A DNA stretch of 64,000 bases from Dendrocalamus latiflorus (GCA_017311315.1 CM029627.1:54523027-54587026); one strand, 5' to 3'. Positions 13,380 through 26,790 are shown, numbered from the stretch's first letter. The notes: a model not told the origin generated them from the sequence alone. Program-made: numbers and translations.

Positions 13380-14055
13380 ATAGGTCACACTTTCGGCCAA
13401 ATGTGCTACGAAAAATAAAAATCCCCGGACTGGCCCTGTAAACCCGGAACGCATAGAAAAGCTGAAAATGGTGAGCTATAGGTCACTCTTTCGGCCAAAT
13501 GTCCTACGAAAAATAAAAATCCCCGGACTGCCTCGGTAACCCCGGAACAACTAGAAAAGCTGAAAATTGTGAGCTATAGGTCACTCTTTCGGCCAAATGT
13601 GCTACGAAAAATAAAAATCCCCGGACTGCCTCGGTAACCCCGGAACGACTAGAAAAGCTGAAAATCGTGAGCTATAGGTCACACTTTCGGCCAAATGTGC
13701 TACGAAAAATAAAAATCCCCGGACTGGCCCTGTAAACCCGGAACGACTAGAACAGCTGAAAATCGTGAGCGATAGGTCACACTTTCGTCCAAATGTGCTA
13801 CGAAAAATAAAAATCCCCGGACTGGCCCTGTAAACCCGGAACGACTAGAAAAGCTGAAAATCGTCAGCTATAGGCCACACTTTCGGCCAAATGAGCTACG
13901 AAAAATAAAAATCCCCGGACTGCCTCGGTAACCCCGGAACGACTAGAAAAGCTGAAAATCGTGAGCGATAGGTCAGTCTCTCGACCAAATGTGCTACGAA
14001 AAATATAAATCCCCGGACTGCCTCGGTAACCCCGGAACGACTAGAAAAGCTGAAA
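13380..14055 (+). repeat. Seven-monomer segment with a distant copy at about 28.16-28.83 kb
   Basis: Rare markers recur in the same order at a constant offset of 14777 bp: GGAACGCATAGAAAAGC, then CTAGAACAGCTGAAAATC (13751 and 28528), then GATAGGTCAGTCTCTCGACC (13971 and 28748), then AAAAATATAAATCCCC. The copy at 28 kb belongs to the 2150-bp unit. This segment is therefore a relative of that unit's source, sitting outside its tandem. Confidence 0.8.
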
Positions 14056-14075
14056 ATCGTGAGCTATAGGTCACA

Positions 14076-14350
14076 CTTTCGGCCAAATGTGCTCTGAAAA
14101 ATAAAAATACCTGCACTAGTCCGGTAACACCGGAATGACTAGAAAAGCTGAAAATCATGAGCTATAGGCCACGCTTTCGGCAAAATGTGCTCCGAGAAAT
14201 ACAAATACCCGAACTGCCTCGGTAAACTAGAAACGACTAGAGAAGCTGAAAATCGTAGGCTATAGGTCACGCTTTGGGCCTAAAGTGCTTCAAAAAATAA
14301 AAAACCCCTGAATGGTTCGTTAAACCCGAAACGACTAGAGAAGCTGAAAA
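14076..14350 (+). repeat. C-D-B cassette, first of the young type
   Basis: Type C carries GTGCTCTGAAAAATAAAAAT followed by ACCTGCACTAGTCCGG. Type D carries GGCAAAATGTGCTCCGAGAA followed by ATACAAAT. Type B carries GCTTTGGGCCTAAAGTGCTT and the ending CGAAACGACTAGAGAAG. Type C units start their GCTCTG at 14091, 15071, 16246, 18795, 19970, 22910, 25557, 27699, 29849, 31999, 33853, 34833, 35617, 36009, 36990, 37577, 38459, 38927, 42973, 46306, 49443, 51013, 51307, 51405, 53859, 54153, 54251, 56705, 56999, 57097, 58569, 58961, 59255, 59353, 61121, 61513, 62297, 62689, 63081 and 63963. Most are followed by D; B follows in many. Confidence 0.85.
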
Positions 14351-14429
14351 TCGTGAGCTATAGGTCACTCTTTCGGCCAAATGTGCTACGAAAACAAAAA
14401 ATCCCCGGACTGCCTCGGTAACCCCGGAA

Positions 14430-17400
14430 CGACTAGAAAAGCTGAAAATCGTGAGCTATAGGTCACTCTTTCGGCCAAATGTGCTACGAAAAATACAAAT
14501 CCCCGGACTGCCTCGGAAACCCCGGAACGACTAGAAAAGCTGAAAATCGTGAGCTATAACGTCACTCTTTCGGCCAAATGTGCTACAAAAAATAAAAATC
14601 CCCGGACTGGCCCTGTAAACCCGGAACGACTAGAAAAGCTGAAAATGGTGAGCTATAGGTCACTCTTTCGGCCAAATGTACTACGAAAAATAAAAATCTC
14701 CGGACTGCGTCGGTAACCCGGAACGACTAGAAAAGCTGAAAATCGTGAGCTATAGGTCACTCTTTCGGCCAAATGTGCCACGAAAAATAAAAATCCCCGG
14801 ACTGCCTCAGTAACCCCGGAACGACTAGAAAAGCTGAAAATCGTCAGCTATAGGCCACACTTTCGGCCAAATGTGCAACGAAAAATAAAAATCCACGAAC
14901 TGCCTCAGTAACCCTGGAACGACTATACAAGCTGAAAATCGTGAGCTATAGGCCACTCTTTCGGCCAAATGTGCTACGAAAAATAAAAATCCCCGAACTG
15001 GCCCGGTAAACCTGAAACGACTAGAAAAGCTGAAAATCGTGAGCAATAGGTCACACTTTCGGCCAAATGTGCTCTGAAAAATAAAAATACCTGCACTAGT
15101 CCGGTAACCCCGGAACGACTAGAAAAGCTGAAAATCACGAGCTATAGGCCACGCTTTCGGCAAAATGTGCTCCGAGAAATACAAATCCCCGAACTGCCTC
15201 GGTAAACTAGAAACGACTAGAGAAGCTGAAAATCGTAGGCTATAGGTCACGCTTTGGGCCTAAAGTGCTTCAAAAAATAATAAACCCTGATTGGTTCGGT
15301 AAACCCGAAACGACTAGAGAAGCTGAAAATCGTGAGCTATAGGTCACCCTTTCGGCCAAATGTGCTACAAAAACAAAAAATCCCCGGACTGCCTCGGTGA
15401 CCCCGGAACGACTAGAAAAGCTGAAAATCGTGAGCTATAGGTCACTCTTTCGGCCAAATATGCTACGAAAAATAAAAATCCCCGGACTGCCTCGGTAACC
15501 CCGGAACGACTAGAAAAGCTGAAAATCGTGAGCTATAAGGTCACTCTTTCGGCCAAATGTGCTACAAAAAATAAAAATCCCCGGACTGGCCCTGTAAACC
15601 CAGAACGACTAGAAAAGCTGAAAATGGGGAGCTATAGGTCACTCTTTCGGCCAAATGTACTACAAAAAATAAAAATCCCCGGACTACCTCGGTAACCCGG
15701 AACGACTAGAATAGCTGAAAATCGTGAGCTATAAGGTCACTCTTTCGGCCAAATGTGCTACAAAAAATAAAAATCCCCGGACTGGCCCTGTAAACCCAGA
15801 ACGACTAGAAAAGCTGAAAATGGGGAGCTATAGGTCACTCTTTCGGCCAAATGTACTACAAAAAATAAAAATCCCCGGACTACCTCGGTAACCCGGAACG
15901 ACTAGAAAAGCTGAAAATCGTGAGCTATAGGTCACTCTTTCGGCCAAATGTGCCACGAAAAATAAAAATCCCCGGACTGCCTCAGTAACCCCGGAACGAC
16001 TAGAAAAGCTGAAAATCGTCAGCTATAGGCCACACTTTCGGCCAAATGTGCAACGAAAAATAAAAATCCACGAACTGCCTCAGTAACCCTGGAACGACTA
16101 TACAAGCTGAAAATCGTGAGCTATAGGCCACTCTTTCGGCCAAATGTGCTACGAAAAATAAAAATCCCCGAACTGGCCCGGTAAACCTGAAACGACTAGA
16201 AAAGCTGAAAATCGTGAGCTATAGGTCACACTTTCGGCCAAATGTGCTCTGAAAAATAAAAATACCTGCACTAGTCCGGTAACCCCGGAACGACTAGACA
16301 AGCTGAAAATCACGAGCTATAGGCCACGCTTTCGGCAAAATGTGCTCCGAGAAATACAAATCCCCGAACTGCCTCGGTAAACTAGAAACGACTAGAGAAG
16401 CTGAAAATCGTAGGCTATAGGTCACGCTTTGGGCCTAAAGTGCTTCAAAAAATAATAAACCCTGATTGGTTCGGTAAACCCGAAACGACTTGAGAAGCTG
16501 AAAATCGTGAGCTATAGGTCACCCTTTGGGCCAAATGTGCTACAAAAACAAAAAATCCCCGGACTGCCTCGGTGACCCCGGAACGACTAGAAAAGCTGAA
16601 AATCGTGAGCTATAGGTCACTCTTTCGGCCAAATGTGCTACGAAAAATAAAAATCCCCGGACTGCCTCGGTAACCCCGGAACGACTAGAAAAGCTGAAAA
16701 TCGTGAGCTATAAGGTCACTCTTTCGGCCAAATGTGCTACAAAAAATAAAAATCCCCGGACTGGCCCTGTAAACCCAGAACGACTAGAAAAGCTGAAAAT
16801 GGGGAGCTATAGGTCACTCTTTCGGCCAAATGTACAACAAAAAATAAAAATCCCCGGACTACCTCGGTAACCTGGAACGACTAGAAAAGCTGAAAATCGT
16901 GAGCTATAGGTCACTCTTTCGGCCAAATGTGCCACGAAAAATAAAAATCTCCGGACTGCCTCAGTAACCCCGGAACGACTAGAAAAGCTGAAAATCGTGA
17001 GCTATAAGGTCACTCTTTCGGCCAAATGTGCTACAAAAAATAAAAATCCCTGGACTGGCCCTGTAAACCCAGAACGACTAGAAAAGCTGAAAATGGGGAG
17101 CTATAGGTCACTCTTTCGGCCAAATGTACTACAAAAAATAAAAATCTCCGGACTACCTCGGTAACCCGGAACGGCAAGAAAAGCTGAAAATCGTGAGCTA
17201 TAGGTCACTCTTTCGGCCAAATGTGCCACGAAAAATAAAAATCCCCGGACTGCCTCAGTAACCCCGGAACGACTAGAAAAGCTGAAAATCGTCAGCTATA
17301 GGCCACACTTTCGGCCAAATGTGCAACGAAAAATAAAAATCCACGAACTGCCTCAGTAACCCCGGAACGACTAGACAAGCTGAAAATCGTGAGCTATAGG

Positions 17401-18153
17401 TCACTCTTTCGGCCAAATGTGCTACGAAAACAAAAAAATCCCCGGACTGCCTCGGTAACCCCGGAACGACTAGAAAAGCTGAAAATCGTGAGCTATAGGT
17501 CACTCTTTCGGCCAAATGTGCTACGAAAAATAAAAATCCCCGGACTGCCTCGGTAACCCCGGAACGACTAGAAAAGCTGAAAATCGTGAGCTATAAGGTC
17601 ACTCTTTCGGCCAAATGTGCTACAAAAAATAAAAATCCCCGGACTGGCCCTGTAAACCCAGAACGACTAGAAAAGCTGAAAATGGGGAGCTATAGGTCAC
17701 TCTTTCGGCCAAATGTACTACAAAAAATAAAAATCCCCGGACTACCTCGGTAACCCGGAACGACTAGAAAAGCTGAAAATCGTGAGCTATAGGTCACTCT
17801 TTCGGCCAAATGTGCCACGAAAAATAAAAATCCCCGGACTGCCTCAGTAACCCCGGAACGACTAGAAAAGCTGAAAATCGTCAGCTATAGGCCACACTTT
17901 CGGCCAAATGTGCAACGAAAAATAAAAATCCACGAACTGCCTCAGTAACCCCGGAACGACTAGACAAGCTGAAAATCGTGAGCTATAGGTCACTCTTTCG
18001 GCCAAATGTGCTACGAAAACAAAAAAATCCTCGGACTGCCTCGGTAACCCCGGAACGACTAGAAAAGCTGAAAATCGTGAGCTATAGGTCACTCTTTCGG
18101 CCAAATGTGCTACGAAAAATAAAAATCCCCGGACTGCCTCGGTAACCCCGGAA
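14430..18153 (+). repeat. HOR unit, 3724 bp (38 monomers), copy 1
   Basis: Sequence from about 14430 reappears 3724 bp downstream with very few differences. Anchor examples are the AAATACAAATCCCCGGACTG unit near 14491 and 18215, type C units at 15071/18795 and 16246/19970, and the GGAACGGCAAGAAAAGC marker near 17171 and 20893. The length is exactly 38 x 98. The unit itself contains smaller internal duplications, such as the CTAGAATAGCTG segment. Confidence 0.9.
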
Positions 18154-21100
18154 CGACTAGAAAAGCTGAAAATCGTGAGCTATAGGTCACTCTTTCGGCC
18201 AAATGTGCTACGAAAAATACAAATCCCCGGACTGCCTCGGAAACCCCGGAACGACTAGAAAAGCTGAAAATCGTGAGCTATAACGTCACTCTTTCGGCCA
18301 AATGTGCTACAAAAAATAAAAATCCCCGGACTGGCCCTGTAAACCCGGAACGACTAGAAAAGCTGAAAATGGTGAGCTATAGGTCACTCTTTCGGCCAAA
18401 TGTACTACGAAAAATAAAAATCTCCGGACTGCGTCGGTAACCCGGAACGACTAGAAAAGCTGAAAATCGTGAGCTATAGGTCACTCTTTCGGCCAAATGT
18501 GCCACGAAAAATAAAAATCCCCGGACTGCCTCAGTAACCCCGGAACGACTAGAAAAGCTGAAAATCGTCAGCTATAGGCCACACTTTCGGCCAAATGTGC
18601 AACGAAAAATAAAAATCCACGAACTGCCTCAGTAACCCTGGAACGACTATACAAGCTGAAAATCGTGAGCTATAGGCCACTCTTTCGGCCAAATGTGCTA
18701 CGAAAAATAAAAATCCCCGAACTGGCCCGGTAAACCTGAAACGACTAGAAAAGCTGAAAATCGTGAGCAATAGGTCACACTTTCGGCCAAATGTGCTCTG
18801 AAAAATAAAAATACCTGCACTAGTCCGGTAACCCCGGAACGACTAGAAAAGCTGAAAATCACGAGCTATAGGCCACGCTTTCGGCAAAATGTGCTCCGAG
18901 AAATACAAATCCCCGAACTGCCTCGGTAAACTAGAAACGACTAGAGAAGCTGAAAATCGTAGGCTATAGGTCACGCTTTGGGCCTAAAGTGCTTCAAAAA
19001 ATAATAAACCCTGATTGGTTCGGTAAACCCGAAACGACTAGAGAAGCTGAAAATCGTGAGCTATAGGTCACCCTTTCGGCCAAATGTGCTACAAAAACAA
19101 AAAATCCCCGGACTGCCTCGGTGACCCCGGAACGACTAGAAAAGCTGAAAATCGTGAGCTATAGGTCACTCTTTCGGCCAAATATGCTACGAAAAATAAA
19201 AATCCCCGGACTGCCTCGGTAACCCCGGAACGACTAGAAAAGCTGAAAATCGTGAGCTATAAGGTCACTCTTTCGGCCAAATGTGCTACAAAAAATAAAA
19301 ATCCCCGGACTGGCCCTGTAAACCCAGAACGACTAGAAAAGCTGAAAATGGGGAGCTATAGGTCACTCTTTCGGCCAAATGTACTACAAAAAATAAAAAT
19401 CCCCGGACTACCTCGGTAACCCGGAACGACTAGAATAGCTGAAAATCGTGAGCTATAAGGTCACTCTTTCGGCCAAATGTGCTACAAAAAATAAAAATCC
19501 CCGGACTGGCCCTGTAAACCCAGAACGACTAGAAAAGCTGAAAATGGGGAGCTATAGGTCACTCTTTCGGCCAAATGTACTACAAAAAATAAAAATCCCC
19601 GGACTACCTCGGTAACCCGGAACGACTAGAAAAGCTGAAAATCGTGAGCTATAGGTCACTCTTTCGGCCAAATGTGCCACGAAAAATAAAAATCCCCGGA
19701 CTGCCTCAGTAACCCCGGAACGACTAGAAAAGCTGAAAATCGTCAGCTATAGGCCACACTTTCGGCCAAATGTGCAACGAAAAATAAAAATCCACGAACT
19801 GCCTCAGTAACCCTGGAACGACTATACAAGCTGAAAATCGTGAGCTATAGGCCACTCTTTCGGCCAAATGTGCTACGAAAAATAAAAATCCCCGAACTGG
19901 CCCGGTAAACCTGAAACGACTAGAAAAGCTGAAAATCGTGAGCTATAGGTCACACTTTCGGCCAAATGTGCTCTGAAAAATAAAAATACCTGCACTAGTC
20001 CGGTAACCCCGGAACGACTAGACAAGCTGAAAATCACGAGCTATAGGCCACGCTTTCGGCAAAATGTGCTCCGAGAAATACAAATCCCCGAACTGCCTCG
20101 GTAAACTAGAAACGACTAGAGAAGCTGAAAATCGTAGGCTATAGGTCACGCTTTGGGCCTAAAGTGCTTCAAAAAATAATAAACCCTGATTGGTTCGGTA
20201 AACCCGAAACGACTTGAGAAGCTGAAAATCGTGAGCTATAGGTCACCCTTTGGGCCAAATGTGCTACAAAAACAAAAAATCCCCGGACTGCCTCGGTGAC
20301 CCCGGAACGACTAGAAAAGCTGAAAATCGTGAGCTATAGGTCACTCTTTCGGCCAAATGTGCTACGAAAAATAAAAATCCCCGGACTGCCTCGGTAACCC
20401 CGGAACGACTAGAAAAGCTGAAAATCGTGAGCTATAAGGTCACTCTTTCGGCCAAATGTGCTACAAAAAATAAAAATCCCCGGACTGGCCCTGTAAACCC
20501 AGAACGACTAGAAAAGCTGAAAATGGGGAGCTATAGGTCACTCTTTCGGCCAAATGTACAACAAAAAATAAAAATCCCCGGACTACCTCGGTAACCCGGA
20601 ACGACTAGAAAAGCTGAAAATCGTGAGCTATAGGTCACTCTTTCGGCCAAATGTGCCACGAAAAATAAAAATCTCCGGACTGCCTCAGTAACCCCGGAAC
20701 GACTAGAAAAGCTGAAAATCGTGAGCTATAAGGTCACTCTTTCGGCCAAATGTGCTACAAAAAATAAAAATCCCTGGACTGGCCCTGTAAACCCAGAACG
20801 ACTAGAAAAGCTGAAAATGGGGAGCTATAGGTCACTCTTTCGGCCAAATGTACTACAAAAAATAAAAATCTCCGGACTACCTCGGTAACCCGGAACGGCA
20901 AGAAAAGCTGAAAATCGTGAGCTATAGGTCACTCTTTCGGCCAAATGTGCCACGAAAAATAAAAATCCCCGGACTGCCTCAGCAACCCCGGAACGACTAG
21001 AAAAGCTGAAAATCGTCAGCTATAGGCCACACTTTCGGCCAAATGTGCAACGAAAAATAAAAATCCACGAACTGCCTCAGTAACCCCGGAACGACTAGAC

Positions 21101-21730
21101 AAGCTGAAAATCGTGAGCTATAGGTCACTCTTTCGGCCAAATGTGCTACGAAAACAAAAAAATCCCCGGACTGCCTCGGTAACCCCGGAACGACTAGAAA
21201 AGCTGAAAATCGTGAGCTATAGGTCACTCTTTCGGCCAAATGTGCTACGAAAAATAAAAATCCCCGGACTGCCTCGGTAACCCCGGAACGACTAGAAAAG
21301 CTGAAAATCGTGAGCTATAAGGTCACTCTTTCGGCCAAATGTGCTACAAAAAATAAAAATCCCCGGACTGGCCCTGTAAACCCAGAACGACTAGAAAAGC
21401 TGAAAATGGGGAGCTATAGGTCACTCTTTCGGCCAAATGTACTACAAAAAATAAAAATCCCCGGACTACCTCGGTAACCCGGAACGACTAGAAAAGCTGA
21501 AAATCGTGAGCTATAGGTCACTCTTTCGGCCAAATGTGCCACGAAAAATAAAAATCCCCGGACTGCCTCAGTAACCCCGGAACGACTAGAAAAGCTGAAA
21601 ATCGTCAGCTATAGGCCACACTTTCGGCCAAATGTGCAACGAAAAATAAAAATCCACGAACTGCCTCAGTAACCCCGGAACGACTAGACAAGCTGAAAAT
21701 CGTGAGCTATAGGTCACTCTTTCGGCCAAA
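18154..21730 (+). repeat. HOR unit, 3724 bp, copy 2 (slightly incomplete)
   Basis: Matches copy 1 at a constant offset of 3724 until about 21730. There the copy-1 equivalent continues with GTGCTACGAAAACAAAAAAA, while this copy switches to GTACTACAAAAAATAAAAAT. The switch point lies at a shared ACTCTTTCGGCCAAATGT and looks like unequal exchange between monomers in register. Confidence 0.88.
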
Positions 21731-22369
21731 TGTACTACAAAAAATAAAAATCCCCGGACTACCTCGGTAACCCGGAACGACTAGAATAGCTGAAAATCGT
21801 GAGCTATAAGGTCACTCTTTCGGCCAAATGTGCTACAAAAAATAAAAATCCCCGGACTGGCCCTGTAAACCCAGAACGACTAGAAAAGCTGAAAATGGGG
21901 AGCTATAGGTCACTCTTTCGGCCAAATGTACTACAAAAAATAAAAATCCCCGGACTACCTCGGTAACCCGGAACGACTAGAAAAGCTGAAAATCGTGAGC
22001 TATAGGTCACTCTTTCGGCCAAATGTGCCACGAAAAATAAAAATCCCCGGACTGCCTCAGTAACCCCGGAACGACTAGAAAAGCTGAAAATCGTCAGCTA
22101 TAGGCCACACTTTCGGCCAAATGTGCAACGAAAAATAAAAATCCACGAACTGCCTCAGTAACCCCGGAACGACTAGACAAGCTGAAAATCGTGAGCTATA
22201 GGTCACTCTTTCGGCCAAATGTGCTACGAAAACAAAAAAATCCTCGGACTGCCTCGGTAACCCCGGAACGACTAGAAAAGCTGAAAATCGTGAGCTATAG
22301 GTCACTCTTTCGGCCAAATGTGCTACGAAAAATAAAAATCCCCGGACTGCCTCGGTAACCCCGGAACGA
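21731..22369 (+). repeat. Linker of HOR fragments between 3724- and 2940-bp registers
   Basis: The run starting GTACTACAAAAAATAAAAAT with the CTAGAATAGCTG marker matches the segment near 19378 (offset about 2352, 24 monomers). Part of it also matches 17862-18104 at an offset of 4213, including the uncommon AATCCTCGGACTGCCTCGG next to an eight-A tract. Confidence 0.75.
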
Positions 22370-24433
22370 CTAGAAAAGCTGAAAATCGTGAGCTATAAGG
22401 TCACTCTTTCGGCCAAATGTGCTACAAAAAATAAAAATCCCCGGACTGGCCCTGTAAACCCAGAACGACTAGAAAAGCTGAAAATGAGGAGCTATAGGTC
22501 ACTCTTTCGGCCAAATGTACTACAAAAAATAAAAATCCCCGGACTACCTCGGTAACCCGGAACGACTAGAAAAGCTGAAAATCGTGAGCTATAGGTCACT
22601 CTTTCGGCCAAATGTGCCACGAAAAATAAAAATCCCCGGACTGCCTCAGTAACCCCGGAACGACTAGAAAAGCTGAAAATCGTCAGCTATAGGCCACACT
22701 TTCGGCCAAATGTGCAACGAAAAATAAAAATCCACGAACTGCCTCAGTAACCCCGGAACGACTAGACAAGCTGAAAATCGTGAGCTATAGGTCACTCTTT
22801 CGGCCAAATGTGCTACGAAAAATAAAAATCCCCGAACTGGCCCGGTAAACCTGAAACGACTAGAAAAGCTAAAAATCGTGAGCTATAGGTCACACTTTCG
22901 GCCAAATGTGCTCTGAAAAATAAAAATACCTGCACTAGTCCGGTAACCCCGGAACGACTAGACAAGCTGAAAATCACGAGCTATAGGCCACGCTTTCGGC
23001 AAAATGTGCTCCGAGAAATACAAATCCCCGAACTGCCTCGGTAAACTAGAAACGACTAGAGAAGCTGAAAATCGTAGGCTATAGGTCACGCTTTGGGCCT
23101 AAAGTGCTTCAAAAAATAATAAACCCTGATTGGTTCGGTAAACCCGAAACGACTTGAGAAGCTGAAAATCGTGAGCTATAGGTCACCCTTTGGGCCAAAT
23201 GTGCTACAAAAACAAAAAATCCCCGGACTGCCTCGGTGACCCCGGAACGACTAGAAAAGCTGAAAATCGTGAGCTATAGGTCACTCTTTCGGCCAAATGT
23301 GCTACGAAAAATAAAAATCCCCGGACTGCCTCGGTAACCCCGGAACGACTAGAAAAGCTGAAAATCGTGAGCTATAAGGTCACTCTTTCGGCCAAATGTG
23401 CTACAAAAAATAAAAATCCCCGGACTGGCCCTGTAAACCCAGAACGACTAGAAAAGCTGAAAATGGGGAGCTATAGGTCACTCTTTCGGCCAAATGTACA
23501 ACAAAAAATAAAAATCCCCGGACTACCTCGGTAACCCGGAACGACTAGAAAAGCTGAAAATCGTGAGCTGTAGGTCACTCTTTCGGCCAAATGTGCCACG
23601 AAAAATAAAAATCCCCGGACTGCCTCAGTAACCCCGGAACGACTAGAAAAGCTGAAAATCGTGAGCTATAAGGTCACTCTTTCGGCCAAATGTGCTACAA
23701 AAAATAAAAATCCCTGGACTGGCCCTGTAAACCCAGAACGACTAGAAAAGCTGAAAATGGGGAGCTATAGGTCACTCTTTCGGCCAAATGTACTACAAAA
23801 AATAAAAATCTCCGGACTACCTCGGTAACCCGGAACGGCAAGAAAAGCTGAAAATCGTGAGCTATAGGTCACTCTTTCGGCCAAATGTGCCACGAAAAAT
23901 AAAAATCCCCGGACTGCCTCAGTAACCCCGGAACGACTAGAAAAGCTGAAAATCGTCAGCTATAGGCCACACTTTCGGCCAAATGTGCAACGAAAAATAA
24001 AAATCCACGAACTGCCTCAGTAACCCCGGAACGACTAGACAAGCTGAAAATCGTGAGCTATAGGTCACTCTTTCGGCCAAATGTGCTACGAAAACAAAAA
24101 AATCCCCGGACTGCCTCGGTAACCCCGGAACGACTAGAAAAGCTGAAAATCGTGAGCTATAGGTCACTCTTTCGGCCAAATGTGCTACGAAAAATAAAAA
24201 TCCCCGGACTGCCTCGGTAACCCCGGAACGACTAGAAAAGCTGAAAATCGTGAGCTATAAGGTCACTCTTTCGGCCAAATGTGCTACAAAAAATAAAAAT
24301 CCCCGGACTGGCCCTGTAAACCCAGAACGACTAGAAAAGCAGAAAATGGGGAGCTATAGGTCACTCTTTCGGCCAAATGTACTACAAAAAATAAAAATCC
24401 CCGGACTACCTCGGTAACCCGGAACGACTAGAA
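22370..24433 (+). repeat. HOR segment duplicated at 2940 bp offset (30 monomers)
   Basis: Aligns with 19430-21493 at an exact 2940-bp offset, including the C-D-B cassette (19970 and 22910), the GACTTGAGAAGC variant of type B and the GGAACGGCAAG marker. It breaks at about 24433, where CTAGAATAGC replaces CTAGAAAAGC. Differences include CCCTGGAACGACTATACAAG versus CCCCGGAACGACTAGACAAG. Confidence 0.88.
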
Positions 24434-24648
24434 TAGCTGAAAATCGTGAGCTATAAGGTCACTCTTTCGGCCAAATGTGCTACAAAAAATAAAAATCCCC
24501 GGACTGGCCCTGTAAACCCAGAACGACTAGAAAAGCTGAAAATGAGGAGCTATAGGTCACTCTTTCGGCCAAATGTACTACAAAAAATAAAAATCCCCGG
24601 ACTACCTCGGTAACCCGGAACGACTAGAAAAGCTGAAAATCGTGAGCT
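24434..24648 (+). repeat. Two-monomer linker before the 2150-bp tandem
   Basis: The units carry the CTATAAGGTCAC insertion and GGCCCTGTAAACCCAG, then AATGAGGAGCTATAGG. They match material at about 22390-22600 and lead into the first 2150-bp type unit. Confidence 0.65.
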
Positions 24649-26790
24649 ATAGGTCACTCTTTCGGCCAAATGTGCCACGAAAAATAAAAATCCCCGGACT
24701 GCCTCAGTAACCCCGGAACGACTAGAAAAGCTGAAAATCGTCAGCTATAGGCCACACTTTCGGCCAAATGTGCAACGAAAAATAAAAATCCACGAACTGC
24801 CTCAGTAACCCCGGAACGACTAGACAAGCTGAAAATCGTGAGCTATAGGTCACTCTTTCGGCCAAATGTGCTACGAAAACAAAAAAATCCCCGGACTGCC
24901 TCGGTAACCCCGGAACGACTAGAAAAGCTGAAAATCGTGAGCTATAGGTCACTCTTTCGGCCAAATGTGCTACGAAAAATAAAAATCCCCGGACTGCCTC
25001 GGTAACCCCGGAACGACTAGAAAAGCTGAAAATCGTGAGCTATAAGGTCACTCTTTCGGCCAAATGTGCTACAAAAAATAAAAATCCCCGGACTGGCCCT
25101 GTAAACCCAGAACGACTAGAAAAGCTGAAAATGAGGAGCTATAGGTCACTCTTTCGGCCAAATGTACTACAAAAAATAAAAATCCCCGGACTACCTCGGT
25201 AACCCGGAACGACTAGAAAAGCTGAAAATCGTGAGGTATAGGTCACTCTTTCGGCCAAATGTGCCACGAAAAATAAAAATCCCCGGACTGCCTCAGTAAC
25301 CCCGGAACGACTAGAAAAGCTGAAAATCGTCAGCTATAGGCCACACTTTCGGCCAAATGTGCAACGAAAAATAAAAATCCACGAACTGCCTCAGTAACCC
25401 CGGAACGACTAGACAAGCTGAAAATCGTGAGCTATAGGTCACTCTTTCGGCCAAATGTGCTACGAAAAATAAAAATCCCCGAACTGGCCCGGTAAACCTG
25501 AAACGACTAGAAAAGCTGAAAATCGTGAGCTATAGGTCACACTTTCGGCAAAATGTGCTCTGAAAAATAAAAATACCTGCACTAGTCCGGTAACCCCGGA
25601 ACGACTAGAAAAGCTGAAAATCATGAGCTATAGGTCACACTTTCGGCAAAATATGCTCCGAGAAATACAAATCCCCGAACTGCTTCGGTAAACTAGAAAC
25701 GACTAGAGAAGCTGAAAATCGCAGGCTATAGGTCACGCTTTGGGCCTAAAGTGCTTCAAAAAATAAAAAACCCCTGATTGGTTCGGCAAACCCGAAACGA
25801 CTAGAGAAGCTGAAAATCGTGAGCACTCTTTCGGCCAAATGTGCTACAAAAACAAAAAATCCCCGGACTGCCTCGGTAACCCCGGAACGACTAGAAAAGC
25901 TGAAAATCGTGAGCTATAGGTCACTCTTTCGACCAAATGTGCTACGAAAAATAAAAATCCCCGGACTGCCTCGGTAACCCCGGAACGACTAGAAAAGCTG
26001 AAAATCGTGAGCTATAAGGTCACTCTTTCGGCCAAATGTGCTACAAAAAATAAAAATCCCCGGACTGGCCCTGTAAACCCGGAACGCATAGAAAAGCTGA
26101 AAATGGTGAGCAATAGGTCACTCTTTCGGCCAAATGTCCTACGAAAAATAAAAATCCCCGGACTGCCTCGGTAACCCCGGAACAACTAGAAAAGCTGAAA
26201 ATTGTGAGCTATAGGTCACTCTTTCGGCCAAATGTGCTACGAAAAATAAAAATCCCCGGACTGCCTCGGTAACCCCGGAACGACTAGAAAAGCTGAAAAT
26301 CGTGAGCTATAGGTCACACTTTCGGCCAAATGTGCTACGAAAAATAAAAAAACCCTGATTGGTTCGGCAAACCCGAAACGACTAGAGAAGCTGAAAATCG
26401 TGAGCACTCTTTCGGCCAAATGTGCTACAAAAACAAAAAATCCCCGGACTGGCCCTGTAAACCCGGAACGACTAGAAAAGCTGAAAATCGTCAGCTATAG
26501 GCCACACTTTCGGCCAAATGAGCTACGAAAAATAAAAATCCCCGGACTGCCTCGGTAACCCCGGAACGACTAGAAAAGCTGAAAATCGTGAGCGATAGGT
26601 CAGTCTCTCGACCAAATGTGCTACGAAAAATATAAATCCCCGGACTGCCTCGGTAACCCCGGAACGACTAGAAAAGCTGAAAATCGTGAGAGATAGGTCA
26701 CTCATTCGGCCAAATGTGCTACGAAAAATAAAAATCCCCGGACTGCCTCAGAAACACCGGAACGACTAGAAAAGCTGAAAATCGTGAGCG
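24649..26790 (+). repeat. HOR unit of the 2150-bp family, copy 1 (2142 bp, chimeric)
   Basis: Units start at the ATAGGTCACT of 24649, 26791, 28941, 31091 and 33143. Copy 1 is 8 bp shorter than copies 2 and 3. Near 26341-26450 it carries an AACCCTGATTGGTTCGG type B stretch and a second GAGCACTCTTTCGG deletion monomer, where copies 2 and 3 have type A units with CTAGAACAGCTG. This looks like a conversion or exchange patch from the unit's own type B region at about 25770-25870. Confidence 0.85.

Larger units (their letters stand above)
4400..14075 (+). repeat. Heterogeneous monomer zone without clear recent HOR
   Basis: About 98 forward units are present. Neighbouring monomers differ at many positions, and I found no long near-identical blocks, unlike the region right of 14 kb. 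Type C-D-B cassettes occur in older forms at about 6440-6720 and 9290-9540, with D-B pairs near 7910-8070, 12800-12960 and 13000-13160. A four-base loss giving GAGCGGTCAC occurs near 12404 and 13282. No gene, promoter or RNA gene is visible. Confidence 0.9.

Noticed and set aside
13430..13445. Plant telomere-like motif (CCCTGTAAACCC)
   Set aside because: It is interrupted by TG relative to CCCTAAACCC, occurs once per unit of one monomer type and is never tandem at telomere scale.
17273..17515. Recurring 80-codon minus-strand frame as a conserved protein family
   Set aside because: Its identical copies at 20997, 23937, 24722, 26864, 29014 and 31164 follow the HOR duplications at DNA level. 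Conservation is explained by recent duplication and not by coding constraint.
25780..25800. tRNA-like B box (GGTTCGG in type B monomers), suggesting a SINE or tRNA origin
   Set aside because: GGTTCGGCAAACCC matches only the first six bases of the box. No A box at proper spacing and no cloverleaf could be seen.
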